Shown: piece after piece, positions 1 through 5,973 of the stretch
Position numbering within the stretch: the first letter of the stretch is position 1
How the letters are laid out: each line of letters begins with the position of its first letter
DNA from: Bacillota bacterium
GTDB lineage: Bacteria > Bacillota > Clostridia > Christensenellales > CAG-138
NCBI GenBank assembly: GCA_023451115.1
Contig: JAEXFV010000071.1
Coordinates: forward strand, 1-5,973
Reading direction: 5' to 3'
DNA length: 5,973 nt
Program-made: the position numbers and the translations under genes
The notes under the pieces: generated by a model
The model's database searches: none
What the model was told of the DNA's origin: nothing
The model's input: the letters and a program-made list of their open reading frames with translations, nothing else

Positions 1-26
1 GGGTTCGAGTCCCCTCGTTGGCTCCA
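1..26 (+). tRNA. tRNA 3' end, probably tRNA-Thr (partial)
   Basis: Only the last 26 bases are inside the window. They read as a T-loop (TTCGAGT, 4-10), the 3' side of the T stem (11-15), the 3' acceptor strand CGTTGGC (16-22), a T discriminator (23) and an encoded CCA (24-26). The implied 5' acceptor strand is GCCAACG. In Clostridia this combination with TCCA fits tRNA-Thr best, but Gly also commonly has a T discriminator, and the anticodon lies outside the window. The tRNA nature is clear; the identity is inference. It lies 6 bp before the next tRNA, so the two are probably cotranscribed. Confidence 0.8.
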
Positions 27-32
27 GCATAT

Positions 33-109
33 CGAGGTGTAGCGCAGTTTGGTAGCGCGTTTGGTTCGGGACCAAAAGGCCGCAGGTTCAAATCCTGTCA
101 CCTCGACCA
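33..109 (+). tRNA. tRNA-Pro(CGG)
   Basis: This is a complete 77-base cloverleaf with an encoded CCA. The acceptor strands CGAGGTG (33-39) and CACCTCG (99-105) pair perfectly, with discriminator A106 and CCA at 107-109. The anticodon stem TTTGG/CCAAA (60-64, 72-76) closes the loop TTCGGGA, which places anticodon CGG at 67-69 and so reads the proline codon CCG. The G after the anticodon fits proline tRNAs. The T arm is at 82-98 with loop TTCAAAT. The 3' end of this gene is the likely attachment site for the recombinase remnant that follows. Confidence 0.96.
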
Positions 110-115
110 TGAATG

Positions 116-142
116 AAAACCCCCTAAATTAGGGCGGTTTTT
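116..142 (+). terminator. Intrinsic terminator after the tRNA genes
   Basis: AAAACCCCCTA (116-126) pairs with TAGGGCGGTTTT (130-141) around a three-base AAT loop, with C135 as a single bulge. The 3' arm ends in a run of five T (138-142). It starts 7 bases after the tRNA CCA, so it would end the tRNA transcript. Because the stem is nearly symmetric, with A's before and T's after, it could also stop transcription from the opposite direction. Confidence 0.8.
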
Positions 143-203
143 GCGCATCTTGAGCCCTGATGTTTTACAGATATCCCCAATTTCACACCCTCTAAAATAG
201 CCA

Positions 204-224
204 TTTACTGCATTTTTACTGCAT
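204..224. repeat. Tandem direct repeat TTTACTGCAT, two copies
   Basis: Two identical 10-bp copies lie at 204-213 and 215-224, an 11-bp period. They sit directly at the 3' end of the recombinase remnant, between it and the tRNA. Short tandem repeats in this position often serve as arm-type binding sites for a tyrosine recombinase. That function is inferred from position and period only. The second copy overlaps the first base of the recombinase stop codon. Confidence 0.6.
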
Positions 225-532
225 CAGATTTTAATGACCCTGTTTTTATCCTGTTGCTTTTGTACCAAATGAGCGTTCAAAGCGTCTATTGCGGTCTGCT
301 CTTTTTGCTCTGATAAATGGGTATAAATCTTCAATGTGGTTTCAACATCCGCATGCCCCATGAATTTCTGTGCGCTCTTTACATCCACGCCAGCATCATA
401 TAGCATGGTAGCGTAGGTATGCCGAAGCATGTGGGGCGTGATGTTTTCAATGGCATGCCTGCCTTGCCTTTTGTGGACTTGGTACAGGATAAAAATGCCG
501 TCGCCCCGGATGCGGCGCCATACAGCACGAAT
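224..532 (-). pseudogene. Tyrosine recombinase (phage/ICE integrase), C-terminal remnant
   Basis: This is the C-terminal end of a tyrosine recombinase catalytic domain, the enzyme that integrates and excises prophages or conjugative elements. The frame runs from just inside a stop (TAA, reverse complement of 533-535) to a TGA at 224-226, about 102 codons. Visible catalytic features are the HxxR box (TPHMLRHTYA; His codon at 431-433 and Arg four residues on), the following GHAD histidine, and the nucleophilic Tyr in KIYTHLSE (codon 323-325). The first catalytic Arg, the Lys-bearing beta hairpin and the N-terminal SAM-like and arm-binding domains are missing, against a usual length near 350-400 residues. 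The ATG at 428-430 gives a 68-residue open frame but cannot be the true start, because the catalytic His lies upstream of it in the same frame. No ribosome binding site was recognised. I read it as a broken gene left from an element inserted at the tRNA. Residues encoded beyond about base 450 match the family less clearly. Confidence 0.85.
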
Positions 533-535
533 TTA

Positions 536-870
536 TGGTGGAGAGACTCAAGGCTCTATGAGAGACCAGAGGGCCGCCATAAGGGCTTTCGGGATGAAAG
601 AGGCCATGCAACGGTATAGGCTGAGTATGAAGCCGCTCCATACCGCCATAAAGGGCTTGCAAGCTGGAAGCACGACAACAGGCTGCTGCTATGAAGCGGG
701 AAATGCTGCGGGAATAGAGGGCTTTTGCCCTTAATGGTGAAAATCCCATTAATAGGACAAGCCTCCCCAAACTTCAGGAAAATGTAGCTCGATAATGCCT
801 ACAATATATCTGTTAGGTTATATCTCTGGTGTCGTCTATTGGTTTATCAATTATTATATTTCTTGTTATT
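536..870. other. Intergenic stretch, no supportable gene
   Basis: I see no convincing gene here. Bases 536-735 are GC-richer and have open frames on both strands, but no recognisable domain and no good ribosome binding site. They contain an imperfect repeat (CCGCCATAAGGGCTT at 574-588; the same with one extra A at 643-658). Two short dyads follow: GGGC-TTTT-GCCC at 719-730, and TTAATGG/CCATTAA at 731-737 and 746-752. Bases 753-870 are AT-rich with no clear signal. The GC-rich part may be scrambled remains of the element that supplied the recombinase; this is inference. Confidence 0.5.
574..658. repeat. Imperfect direct repeat, two copies
   Basis: CCGCCATAAGGGCTT (574-588) recurs at 643-658 with one added A (CCGCCATAAAGGGCTT). 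The copies start 69 bases apart. They lie in the unexplained stretch between the recombinase remnant and the operon. No function can be assigned. Confidence 0.5.
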
Positions 871-910
871 TTTACAAAACTGCTGCCCACAAGTGATAGT
901 AGGCAGCAGT
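871..910 (-). terminator. Terminator of the permease/DUF362-hydrolase operon
   Basis: ACTGCTGCC (879-887) and GGCAGCAGT (902-910) form a perfect 9-bp inverted repeat with a 14-base loop. Read on the minus strand the hairpin is followed by TTTTG and then an A/T-rich run, which fits an intrinsic terminator with a short U tract. It begins about 30 bases after the stop codon of the fusion gene. On the plus strand no T run follows, so it appears to act in one direction only. Confidence 0.75.
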
Positions 911-940
911 CTGTATAGATATCTCGTGATTTATTTAAGG

Positions 941-2758
941 TTAAAAATTGTAATGTTGACCGATGTCCAGAACGATGCATTTCGCCGGAGTATTCTTCTC
1001 CAGCTTTTTTTGGAACAGGTATGGATCCTGCATAATAAGGGGCATTGTATTATAATGCATAGGTATAACCAGCTTGGGTTGAATGAGATAGGCAGCGCGC
1101 ACTGCATCCTCAGGCCCCATGGTAAACCGGTCGCCAATAGGAAGCAACGCCACATCCACTGCTTCGTCCGCTAGTAACGACATATCCATGGTCAGAGATG
1201 TATCGCCGGCAAAGTAAATCTTTTTTTCCTCAATTGTGATGAGGAAACCGCAGGCAAGGCCAGGGGTTGCCCCGTTGCCGTGGATAGCGGGTATAAATTT
1301 TACGCTGCCAAAATCGGTACGGATGCAACCGCCCGGCTGCCCAACTTCCAAAGGAATTCCTTCACCAAAGAGAACGGAGTTTTCAACCGTACAGAATACC
1401 AGCGCCCCACAGCGGCGCGCAATGTCCACTGCATCGCCCAAATGGTCATCATGAGCATGGGAAACTAGAATATGGGTTGCCAGCACTTGATCCGCTGTCA
1501 TAGCCGCCTGGGGGTTCCCGCTTAGGAAGGGATCCAGCAGCAAAGAATATTCTTTGGACTGTATCAGAAAACTTGAGTGTCCCAAATATGTGATTTTGAG
1601 TCCGGCCTCACCTTTAAGCGCCTTTGTGATCTCCGAGGGAATGGGCGGGCAGCCTTTGCAGTGAGGGGCCAAGTCACGATATTTCGCTGTGCAGTTGCCA
1701 ACTAAACATGGATTTTCGGCGGCGAGGATATCCTCCTTTGTCACATCTTTTCCTGCAAAAATGGTATAGGTTTTTTCCCCGTTCTCAAATTCGTGAGTGT
1801 GGTAGCGAAGAAACTGAATTAAAGAAGCATGGCAGGCGCTGCAGGCGCTTTCATCCTCCATCACCAGTTTGTCGCAGGAAAGGCCAAGACGGGCTTCTCC
1901 GGCAGTAACAAATTTTTTCGCATATTTCTCATAGTCGCTCGGCTCCACACGAATGGAATCGTAACTTACCCCTCTAGCTTTTGAAATGATGTTGATGTGC
2001 CCTACATCTTCAACAGGGATGCCCATGAGTTTAAGCGCGATCATGTCTGCCGCCACCGGCTCCTTACTGGCAAGTACCAGGTTCATTTCTACAGGTTCTC
2101 CACCGCTGGGGCCGAAACCCTCCATGCATACACTGCCGTCCACAACTGCATAATGGGCGTAACATACAGTGGATAAATCCAGCAGACCGTAATCCAGGGC
2201 CCGTCCCAGCGCATTTTCCGGTACCTGCTTGTTAAGACGATGCAATTTGGTTTTTTCCCGCTTATACATACAGCCCTTCATGTTTTTTATGCTCAGGGTA
2301 GCGCCGGTATACATATGGGTTTTGATCACCGGCACGCTGACCACCACATCGCTTTCAAAAGGCGCTGATGAAAACAAGATGCTGTCCACCATACAGCCAT
2401 CCTTTATCTTTTTTTCAACTGGGGGAAAGGAGTTTAAGTCTACACATTCCACACCCGGGTATTTCTCGCAAAGCTCAAAGATGCCCGCGGACTTGAGCGC
2501 TTCGATGCTGTCAACGCCAACAATGGAGCTATCTCCCACCAAAATGCGTCCCGCTCCCTTTTCCTGAAAATAGCGGATCAGGCCCTCGACGACATCGGGA
2601 TTGGTGCACAGGCCGCAACGGACAGGCCCCTTAAACCCAGTATTCACCTTCAAAAGTATCTGTTTTCCTGAAATATCCGCATCACATACAGCGCGAATGG
2701 CTTCATAGGCATTGGCACAAGCATCCGGGCTGTGTACAAGTCGAACATAACAATCCAT
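941..2758 (-). CDS. DUF362 / UPF0173 metallo-beta-lactamase-fold hydrolase fusion protein
   Basis: This 605-residue, probably cytoplasmic protein joins two families usually found apart. Residues 1 to about 300 are a DUF362 domain (function not established): LLKVN near 35-39, GDSS at 75-78, VIKTHMYTGATLSIKNMKG at 144-162, then VDGSVCMEGFGPSGGEP at 206-222 and VAADMIALKLMGI. Residues 306-370 hold six cysteines (C306, C309, C351, C356, C367, C370) ending in CKGCPP, plausible Fe-S or zinc ligands. Residues 387-605 match the full length of single-domain UPF0173 metal-dependent hydrolases (UlaG-like lactonase relatives). The metal ligands are all present: H434, H436, D438, H439, H493, D519 and H568, with LLPIGDRFTMGPEDA at 538-552. 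The start is supported by GGAGGT (2771-2766), 7 bases upstream. There is no start codon at the domain junction, so this is a single fused product. It is the second gene of the operon, 26 bp after the permease. The reaction is unknown; hydrolysis of an ester, lactone, lactam or phosphoester bond is possible. Family calls are strong, function is inference. Confidence 0.93.
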   Translation of the reverse strand: MDCYVRLVHSPDACANAYEAIRAVCDADISGKQILLKVNTGFKGPVRCGLCTNPDVVEGLIRYFQEKGAGRILVGDSSIVGVDSIEALKSAGIFELCEKYPGVECVDLNSFPPVEKKIKDGCMVDSILFSSAPFESDVVVSVPVIKTHMYTGATLSIKNMKGCMYKREKTKLHRLNKQVPENALGRALDYGLLDLSTVCYAHYAVVDGSVCMEGFGPSGGEPVEMNLVLASKEPVAADMIALKLMGIPVEDVGHINIISKARGVSYDSIRVEPSDYEKYAKKFVTAGEARLGLSCDKLVMEDESACSACHASLIQFLRYHTHEFENGEKTYTIFAGKDVTKEDILAAENPCLVGNCTAKYRDLAPHCKGCPPIPSEITKALKGEAGLKITYLGHSSFLIQSKEYSLLLDPFLSGNPQAAMTADQVLATHILVSHAHDDHLGDAVDIARRCGALVFCTVENSVLFGEGIPLEVGQPGGCIRTDFGSVKFIPAIHGNGATPGLACGFLITIEEKKIYFAGDTSLTMDMSLLADEAVDVALLPIGDRFTMGPEDAVRAAYLIQPKLVIPMHYNTMPLIMQDPYLFQKKLEKNTPAKCIVLDIGQHYNF

Positions 2759-2765
2759 TTTTTAT

Positions 2766-2771
2766 ACCTCC
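2766..2771 (-). promoter_or_regulatory. Ribosome binding site of the fusion gene
   Basis: GGAGGT on the minus strand lies 7 bases before the ATG at 2758. It lies in the 26-bp gap between permease and fusion gene, fixes the start of the latter and supports separate translation of two genes on one transcript. Confidence 0.85.
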
Positions 2772-2784
2772 AATATTTCAAATT

Positions 2785-4143
2785 TTAATCAAAGAAGCAG
2801 CAGCCTTCCGTACGGGGTTTACCGGTCCTGTAACGCAAGAAGGAAAACAGGAAGCAACCGGCCGCTGCAATTACCGCACCAATGGCAACGGTGGGAGTAA
2901 GGGAGCGAAGGCAGCAATAGGTAATGAATAATCGGGCAATCAGCCCCAGCACAATGCTGGCCCGGTATACGCCACGGCTCACGTGGAGCGTGCTGAGTGC
3001 GAAGGCGTCGGCGAACTTATCAGGCAGCTTCCAAAAGGACAACAACAGCGGGATAGAGAGGACGCTAATGAGCAACGTGACGATGCTGGAGAGAACGCCG
3101 ATATTTACCCCAAAGACGATGGGAATAATGCAGACCACACTTAACAACGTTATAATTCGCCAGCTGGTCCCGCGCTTTCCTTCCTGTGCGAGACTCTTTG
3201 GCAGCCAGCCGTCCTGGCTGCATTTTACAAGGCCTACGGTGAAGGCCGCCAACGCGCCGTTTACAGTGGTTACAAGGCAAAGGATGGGCCCAAGGATGAT
3301 AAAGGCCACGAACGCGACGGGGGGCAGAACTGCACGGCTGACCTCAGTGAGCGGTTTGCCGGCCAGGCCGGCCAGATCAACGGCGCCTACCTCTGCAATG
3401 GTTACCACGCCGTAAATCAGAATGAGGGATAGGAAGGTAGCGATCATACCCCAGGGCATATTTTTGCGCGGATTAATCGTGTGCCGTCCAAAGGCGACCA
3501 CATTGTTATCATAGCTTTGACAGGAAAATACCAGCATGGCGATTGCGCTGAATACGCCCGCTGCTCCATTGGTATAAAATTCCGGGCCGTCAAAATCCAG
3601 CGTGGCGGGGTTTAGGTTGCTGAATACAAATACGCTGAAAACAGCCAGTGCAGCCAGCAACAGGAACGTGGTATATTTTTGAATTCCCGCCATCAGGTTG
3701 ACACCAAGACAGTGCACTGCCCAAAACAGAACAATGATTGCAACGCCACAAATTTGTGCATTGACAGCAGGGAAAACACTGTGTATATAGGTGCCGAAAG
3801 AAGAACCCAAAATAGAAAGCACCAACGCGTTCAGCACTTGCAGGAAAGCAAACGCCCCACCAAAACGATCGCCGAGAAAGGTAGTGGCAACTGCATAGGA
3901 GCCTCCGTTAAAGTTCATTACGCTGGTAATAAATACATATGGCAGAGAAGCGATAAAGCCGATAATTACTGCGAGAATGTAAGTAAACCAGACGGAGTAT
4001 CCGGTTGCCGCCGCTGCAGGGCCTGTCATGGAAACTAGGCCGGAGCCTACAAAGGTGCCGATTGTCATCATGAGCAGTTTTGTACGGGTAAAGGTTCGTT
4101 CGGGATGCGGGTTTGTAGCTATTGTAGTATTTTGTGCGTTCAT
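2785..4143 (-). CDS. APC-superfamily amino acid/amine permease
   Basis: This 452-residue integral membrane protein belongs to the APC (amino acid-polyamine-organocation) superfamily and probably imports an amino acid or related organic cation by ion-coupled transport. About 12 hydrophobic segments are visible: near 24-47, 50-75, 95-119, 131-150, 156-176, 193-213, 229-251, 271-300, 328-345, 348-369, 392-412 and 415-436. The first carries the family's unwound glycine motif, GSGLVSMTGPAAAATG (33-48). After segment 6, HTINPRKNMPWG (221-232) matches the loop usually written KNPRKNIP. Length is normal for the family, and there is no signal peptide or extra domain. The start is supported by AGGAGG five bases before the ATG. 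It is the first gene of the operon, so its substrate is probably what the downstream fusion protein acts on and the divergent regulator senses. The sequence does not settle the substrate. Confidence 0.92.
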   Translation of the reverse strand: MNAQNTTIATNPHPERTFTRTKLLMMTIGTFVGSGLVSMTGPAAAATGYSVWFTYILAVIIGFIASLPYVFITSVMNFNGGSYAVATTFLGDRFGGAFAFLQVLNALVLSILGSSFGTYIHSVFPAVNAQICGVAIIVLFWAVHCLGVNLMAGIQKYTTFLLLAALAVFSVFVFSNLNPATLDFDGPEFYTNGAAGVFSAIAMLVFSCQSYDNNVVAFGRHTINPRKNMPWGMIATFLSLILIYGVVTIAEVGAVDLAGLAGKPLTEVSRAVLPPVAFVAFIILGPILCLVTTVNGALAAFTVGLVKCSQDGWLPKSLAQEGKRGTSWRIITLLSVVCIIPIVFGVNIGVLSSIVTLLISVLSIPLLLSFWKLPDKFADAFALSTLHVSRGVYRASIVLGLIARLFITYCCLRSLTPTVAIGAVIAAAGCFLFSFLRYRTGKPRTEGCCFFD

Positions 4144-4195
4144 AGTAACCTCCTGATATTATTTAACTCCGTTACCGAAATCGCTTTAAGTATAG

Positions 4196-4210
4196 AAAAT
4201 CTAAGATTTT
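4196..4210. promoter_or_regulatory. 15-bp palindrome, candidate operator
   Basis: AAAATCT and AGATTTT flank a central A, giving a perfect 15-bp dyad in the divergent intergenic region. It lies downstream of the predicted permease promoter, inside the 5' leader about 55 bases before the permease start. A regulator bound there could block elongation. The AT-rich background makes chance dyads fairly likely, so the operator role is inference. Confidence 0.4.
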
Positions 4211-4249
4211 TGAATAACAAATTATCAAATGTGCTATATGTTATTTTTA

Positions 4250-4279
4250 ATTATAATATAAAAATTTTATTATTGTCAT
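4250..4279 (-). promoter_or_regulatory. Predicted sigma-70-type promoter of the permease operon
   Basis: On the minus strand a perfect TATAAT (4255-4250) follows ATGACA (4279-4274, five of six matches to TTGACA) with an 18-bp spacer. Transcription would start near 4243, giving a leader of about 100 bases before the permease ATG. The region is AT-rich, but the -35/-10 pair is good. Confidence 0.6.
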
Positions 4280-4301
4280 CGTAGATTAATCCAAATTTGT
4301 A

Positions 4302-4310
4302 TGATATGAT
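4302..4310 (+). promoter_or_regulatory. Predicted extended -10 promoter of the PucR-type regulator
   Basis: TGATATGAT is an extended -10 element (TGnTATGAT, five of six in the core). A -35 at the right distance (TAGATT, 4282-4287, 17-bp spacer) is weak, which is tolerated with an extended -10. Transcription would start near 4317, about 35 bases before the regulator ATG. It lies close to the opposite-strand promoter, so binding in this area could affect both directions. Confidence 0.5.
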
Positions 4311-4351
4311 TAAGAAAAAGTTTTATATATATTACAAAAAAGAGGTGTTGT

Positions 4352-5893
4352 ATGGAATTTATCGCATATAGCATTCTAGAAATTTTAAAGCCTTATGAAC
4401 CCGTAGTGGTGGGAACATTGGAGGAAGATCGCCAATTTTCGGACATCGCGCTTCTTCCCAATGAAGATAAGCCTGAGCTAGATATTAAGACGCTGTATCT
4501 ATCCATGCAACCAACGTTTAGGCGGCATAGTGATAGATATACCGGCGTTTGTGTCGTTTGCTCTGACGATAGAAGAAAAATGGAAGCAGAGGAATGCACC
4601 GACTGCACTTATATTGTTCTGGACGCAAGAGCGGATATGGCGGCGGTGACCAACTTGCTGTTGGGGTATAAAACGCGGCTTTGGAGTTGGCACCAGGACC
4701 TGATGTGTTCTGTGGCTACCGGAAAGGGGATGCAGGATCTGTTGGATCGTAGCGAATTTTTGTTCCATGATCCAATTATTATCATGAGCAAAACTTTGCG
4801 CGTGCTTGCGTATACTCGACATATTCCCGCTTCTCACGAGGATATCGCGCAAACCCTGCGGGATGGATATTTTCCCAAACATATGATTCAGGGATTGGTT
4901 GAAAAGCAGTATTTGCAGGCTGCAGAACAGTATTATACCATTGGATACCACTATCCGCCCAATTATGTGAATTGTACAAAGATCATAAAGGTATTTCAAG
5001 ATAATGCCTTGCAAATTCACACGATTTGCCTGTATGGTCTTTCGCAAAGCCCTACCCCAACTACAATGCACTATATGAAGGTACTGGTAAGCTTTTTGGA
5101 GCAACTTATCGAAAAGGCAGGAAAACCGAAAGACACTTTTGAAAAAAGGAACATTTGTCTTTTGGTGGATATAATCGAGAAAGATCTTTCAGAAAAGGAG
5201 ATCAATAGCAAGGCAAAACTGATGGAGTGGCCCTATAGTTGCGAATACCGGGTTTGCCTTGTTCATTTTGAACAGTATTATTATCCTTATGTTCAATTTG
5301 TAACCAATTGCCTACAAAACGATGGTATGTTTTTTGCCATATTTTTATATCAGGAAAAAATCATTGCGCTTGAGATTGCGAATCGCCGAGAGCCGCAAAG
5401 CAATTCAATTTCTCATTTCCAGGAGTTGTTCCAGGATAATGCCGCTTATTGCGGAGAAAGCTGCGTCTTTTCCAGATTACAAGATTTTAAGTGCGCGTTT
5501 GAGCAGGCCAGTACTGCGGCCAGGCTGGGACGTTGCCTGCATCCCGAAACGGTCATATATCCTTATGAAAGATACTTTTCCTATCAGCTTTTAGAAACCA
5601 GCGGGCAAATACAATGGCTTTCCTCCAGATTGTTAAACGCATTGAAAGCGGATGAAAAGAGCGACAGCAACGATCAGCTTATTCTTCTGGAAAGTCTTTT
5701 GCGCAATGAGCGCAATATTACGGCTGTGGCGCATGAAATGAACATGCATCGAAATACCGTGCTGTATCGTATAGGTAAGCTGCAGGAGCGTATGCATGTA
5801 TCTCTGGAGGACCCCGATATGCGGTTTATGCTGCATCTGGCGTTGAAGGCTCGTGAGCTATGCGACGTTAAAAAAAATAATGCTGAAGCATAA
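4352..5893 (+). CDS. PucR/CdaR-family transcriptional regulator
   Basis: This 513-residue cytoplasmic DNA-binding regulator has the PucR-type architecture. The C-terminal part, about residues 441-500, is the PucR helix-turn-helix: LLESLLRNERNITAVAHEMN followed by MHRNTVLYRIGKLQERMHV, a hallmark of the family. Residues about 290-400 fit the degenerate GGDEF-like domain that often precedes it (CLVHFEQYYYPYV, then FEQASTAARLGR at 383-394). The N-terminal region, about 1-250, is probably the ligand-sensing part; it resembles no specific sensor that I can name. Relatives regulate catabolism of purines, glycerate, amino acids and other small molecules, usually as activators responding to a metabolite. 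The start is supported by AGAGG (4341-4345), six bases upstream. It is transcribed divergently from the permease/fusion operon across 208 bp, the classic arrangement for a local regulator, so that operon is its likely target. Family assignment is strong; ligand and target are inference. Confidence 0.92.
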   Translation: MEFIAYSILEILKPYEPVVVGTLEEDRQFSDIALLPNEDKPELDIKTLYLSMQPTFRRHSDRYTGVCVVCSDDRRKMEAEECTDCTYIVLDARADMAAVTNLLLGYKTRLWSWHQDLMCSVATGKGMQDLLDRSEFLFHDPIIIMSKTLRVLAYTRHIPASHEDIAQTLRDGYFPKHMIQGLVEKQYLQAAEQYYTIGYHYPPNYVNCTKIIKVFQDNALQIHTICLYGLSQSPTPTTMHYMKVLVSFLEQLIEKAGKPKDTFEKRNICLLVDIIEKDLSEKEINSKAKLMEWPYSCEYRVCLVHFEQYYYPYVQFVTNCLQNDGMFFAIFLYQEKIIALEIANRREPQSNSISHFQELFQDNAAYCGESCVFSRLQDFKCAFEQASTAARLGRCLHPETVIYPYERYFSYQLLETSGQIQWLSSRLLNALKADEKSDSNDQLILLESLLRNERNITAVAHEMNMHRNTVLYRIGKLQERMHVSLEDPDMRFMLHLALKARELCDVKKNNAEA

Positions 5894-5973
5894 ATACAGG
5901 CTCGTCTTTTCACTTAGTGATACGACCGAACATTGATGAACCGGGCGTATATGCCGGGCAGCGCCGCCTTTAA

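Noticed and set aside
447..770. 107-codon open frame on the minus strand, and a 101-codon frame on the plus strand at 429-734
   Set aside because: They overlap each other and the recombinase remnant, have no recognisable domain and no clear ribosome binding site, and their composition looks like chance open frames in GC-rich DNA.
839..1174. 111-codon plus-strand frame over the 3' end of the fusion gene
   Set aside because: It lies mostly antisense to the conserved UPF0173 domain and runs through the terminator hairpin; it shows no family features.
2229..2567. Plus-strand frame antisense to the DUF362 domain
   Set aside because: The opposite strand encodes clear DUF362 motifs; this frame is a shadow.
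2924..3415. 163-codon plus-strand frame antisense to the permease (and another at 3679-4038)
   Set aside because: The permease on the opposite strand has the expected membrane segments and family motifs; these frames show none.
4189..4194. TATACT on the minus strand as an alternative -10 for the operon
   Set aside because: No acceptable -35 at 16-18 bp; the only TTGATA (4228-4223) is 28 bp away.
4273..4278. TTGTCA as a plus-strand -35 box for the regulator
   Set aside because: The nearest good -10 (TATGAT at 4305-4310) is 26 bp away, which is too far; the bases are better used as part of the minus-strand -35.
4499..5104. 201-codon minus-strand frame antisense to the regulator
   Set aside because: It is a shadow of the PucR-type gene, with no ribosome binding site or domain recognised.
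5902..5925. Dyad TCAC-TTA-GTGA with flanking TCGT/ACGA after the regulator gene, as a terminator
   Set aside because: The stem is short with an asymmetric internal loop, and no T run follows on either strand.
110..5973. Second copy of the tRNA-Pro 3' end as the other boundary of the element
   Set aside because: I found no repeat of the tRNA 3' sequence in the rest of the window, so no second attachment site is called.
1..5973. CRISPR array, riboswitch, toxin-antitoxin pair or defence genes
   Set aside because: There are no regularly spaced repeats, no recognisable aptamer and no such protein families in any frame I examined.

Overview
The window looks like a chromosomal segment from a Bacillota (Clostridia-type) bacterium, possibly a gut anaerobe. 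This is inferred from strong AGGAGG-type ribosome binding sites, CCA-encoding tRNA genes, a clostridial-style tyrosine recombinase remnant and the protein families present. No species can be named from the sequence alone.

Layout. Bases 1-109 hold the 3' end of one tRNA (probably Thr) and a complete tRNA-Pro(CGG), followed by a hairpin terminator. Bases 204-532 hold the C-terminal part of a tyrosine recombinase on the minus strand, pointing back toward the tRNA, with two tandem 10-bp repeats at its 3' end. This looks like the decayed end of an element that once integrated at the tRNA. Bases 536-870 contain no gene I can support. The first 200 are GC-richer and carry an imperfect repeat; the rest is AT-rich.

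Bases 879-4143 form a two-gene operon on the minus strand: an APC-superfamily permease (4143-2785) and, 26 bp downstream, a 605-residue fusion protein (2758-941). The fusion joins a DUF362 domain, a six-cysteine segment and a complete UPF0173-type metallo-beta-lactamase-fold hydrolase. A hairpin terminator follows. Divergent from the operon, across a 208-bp AT-rich intergenic region, is a 513-residue PucR/CdaR-type regulator (4352-5893). The spacer holds a promoter candidate for each direction and a 15-bp palindrome.

Reading them together (inference): the PucR-type protein probably senses a small molecule and controls the divergent operon. The permease would import an amino acid, amine or similar nitrogen compound, and the fusion protein would act on it or a derivative. 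The substrate is unknown. The DUF362-hydrolase fusion is the most unusual part of the window.
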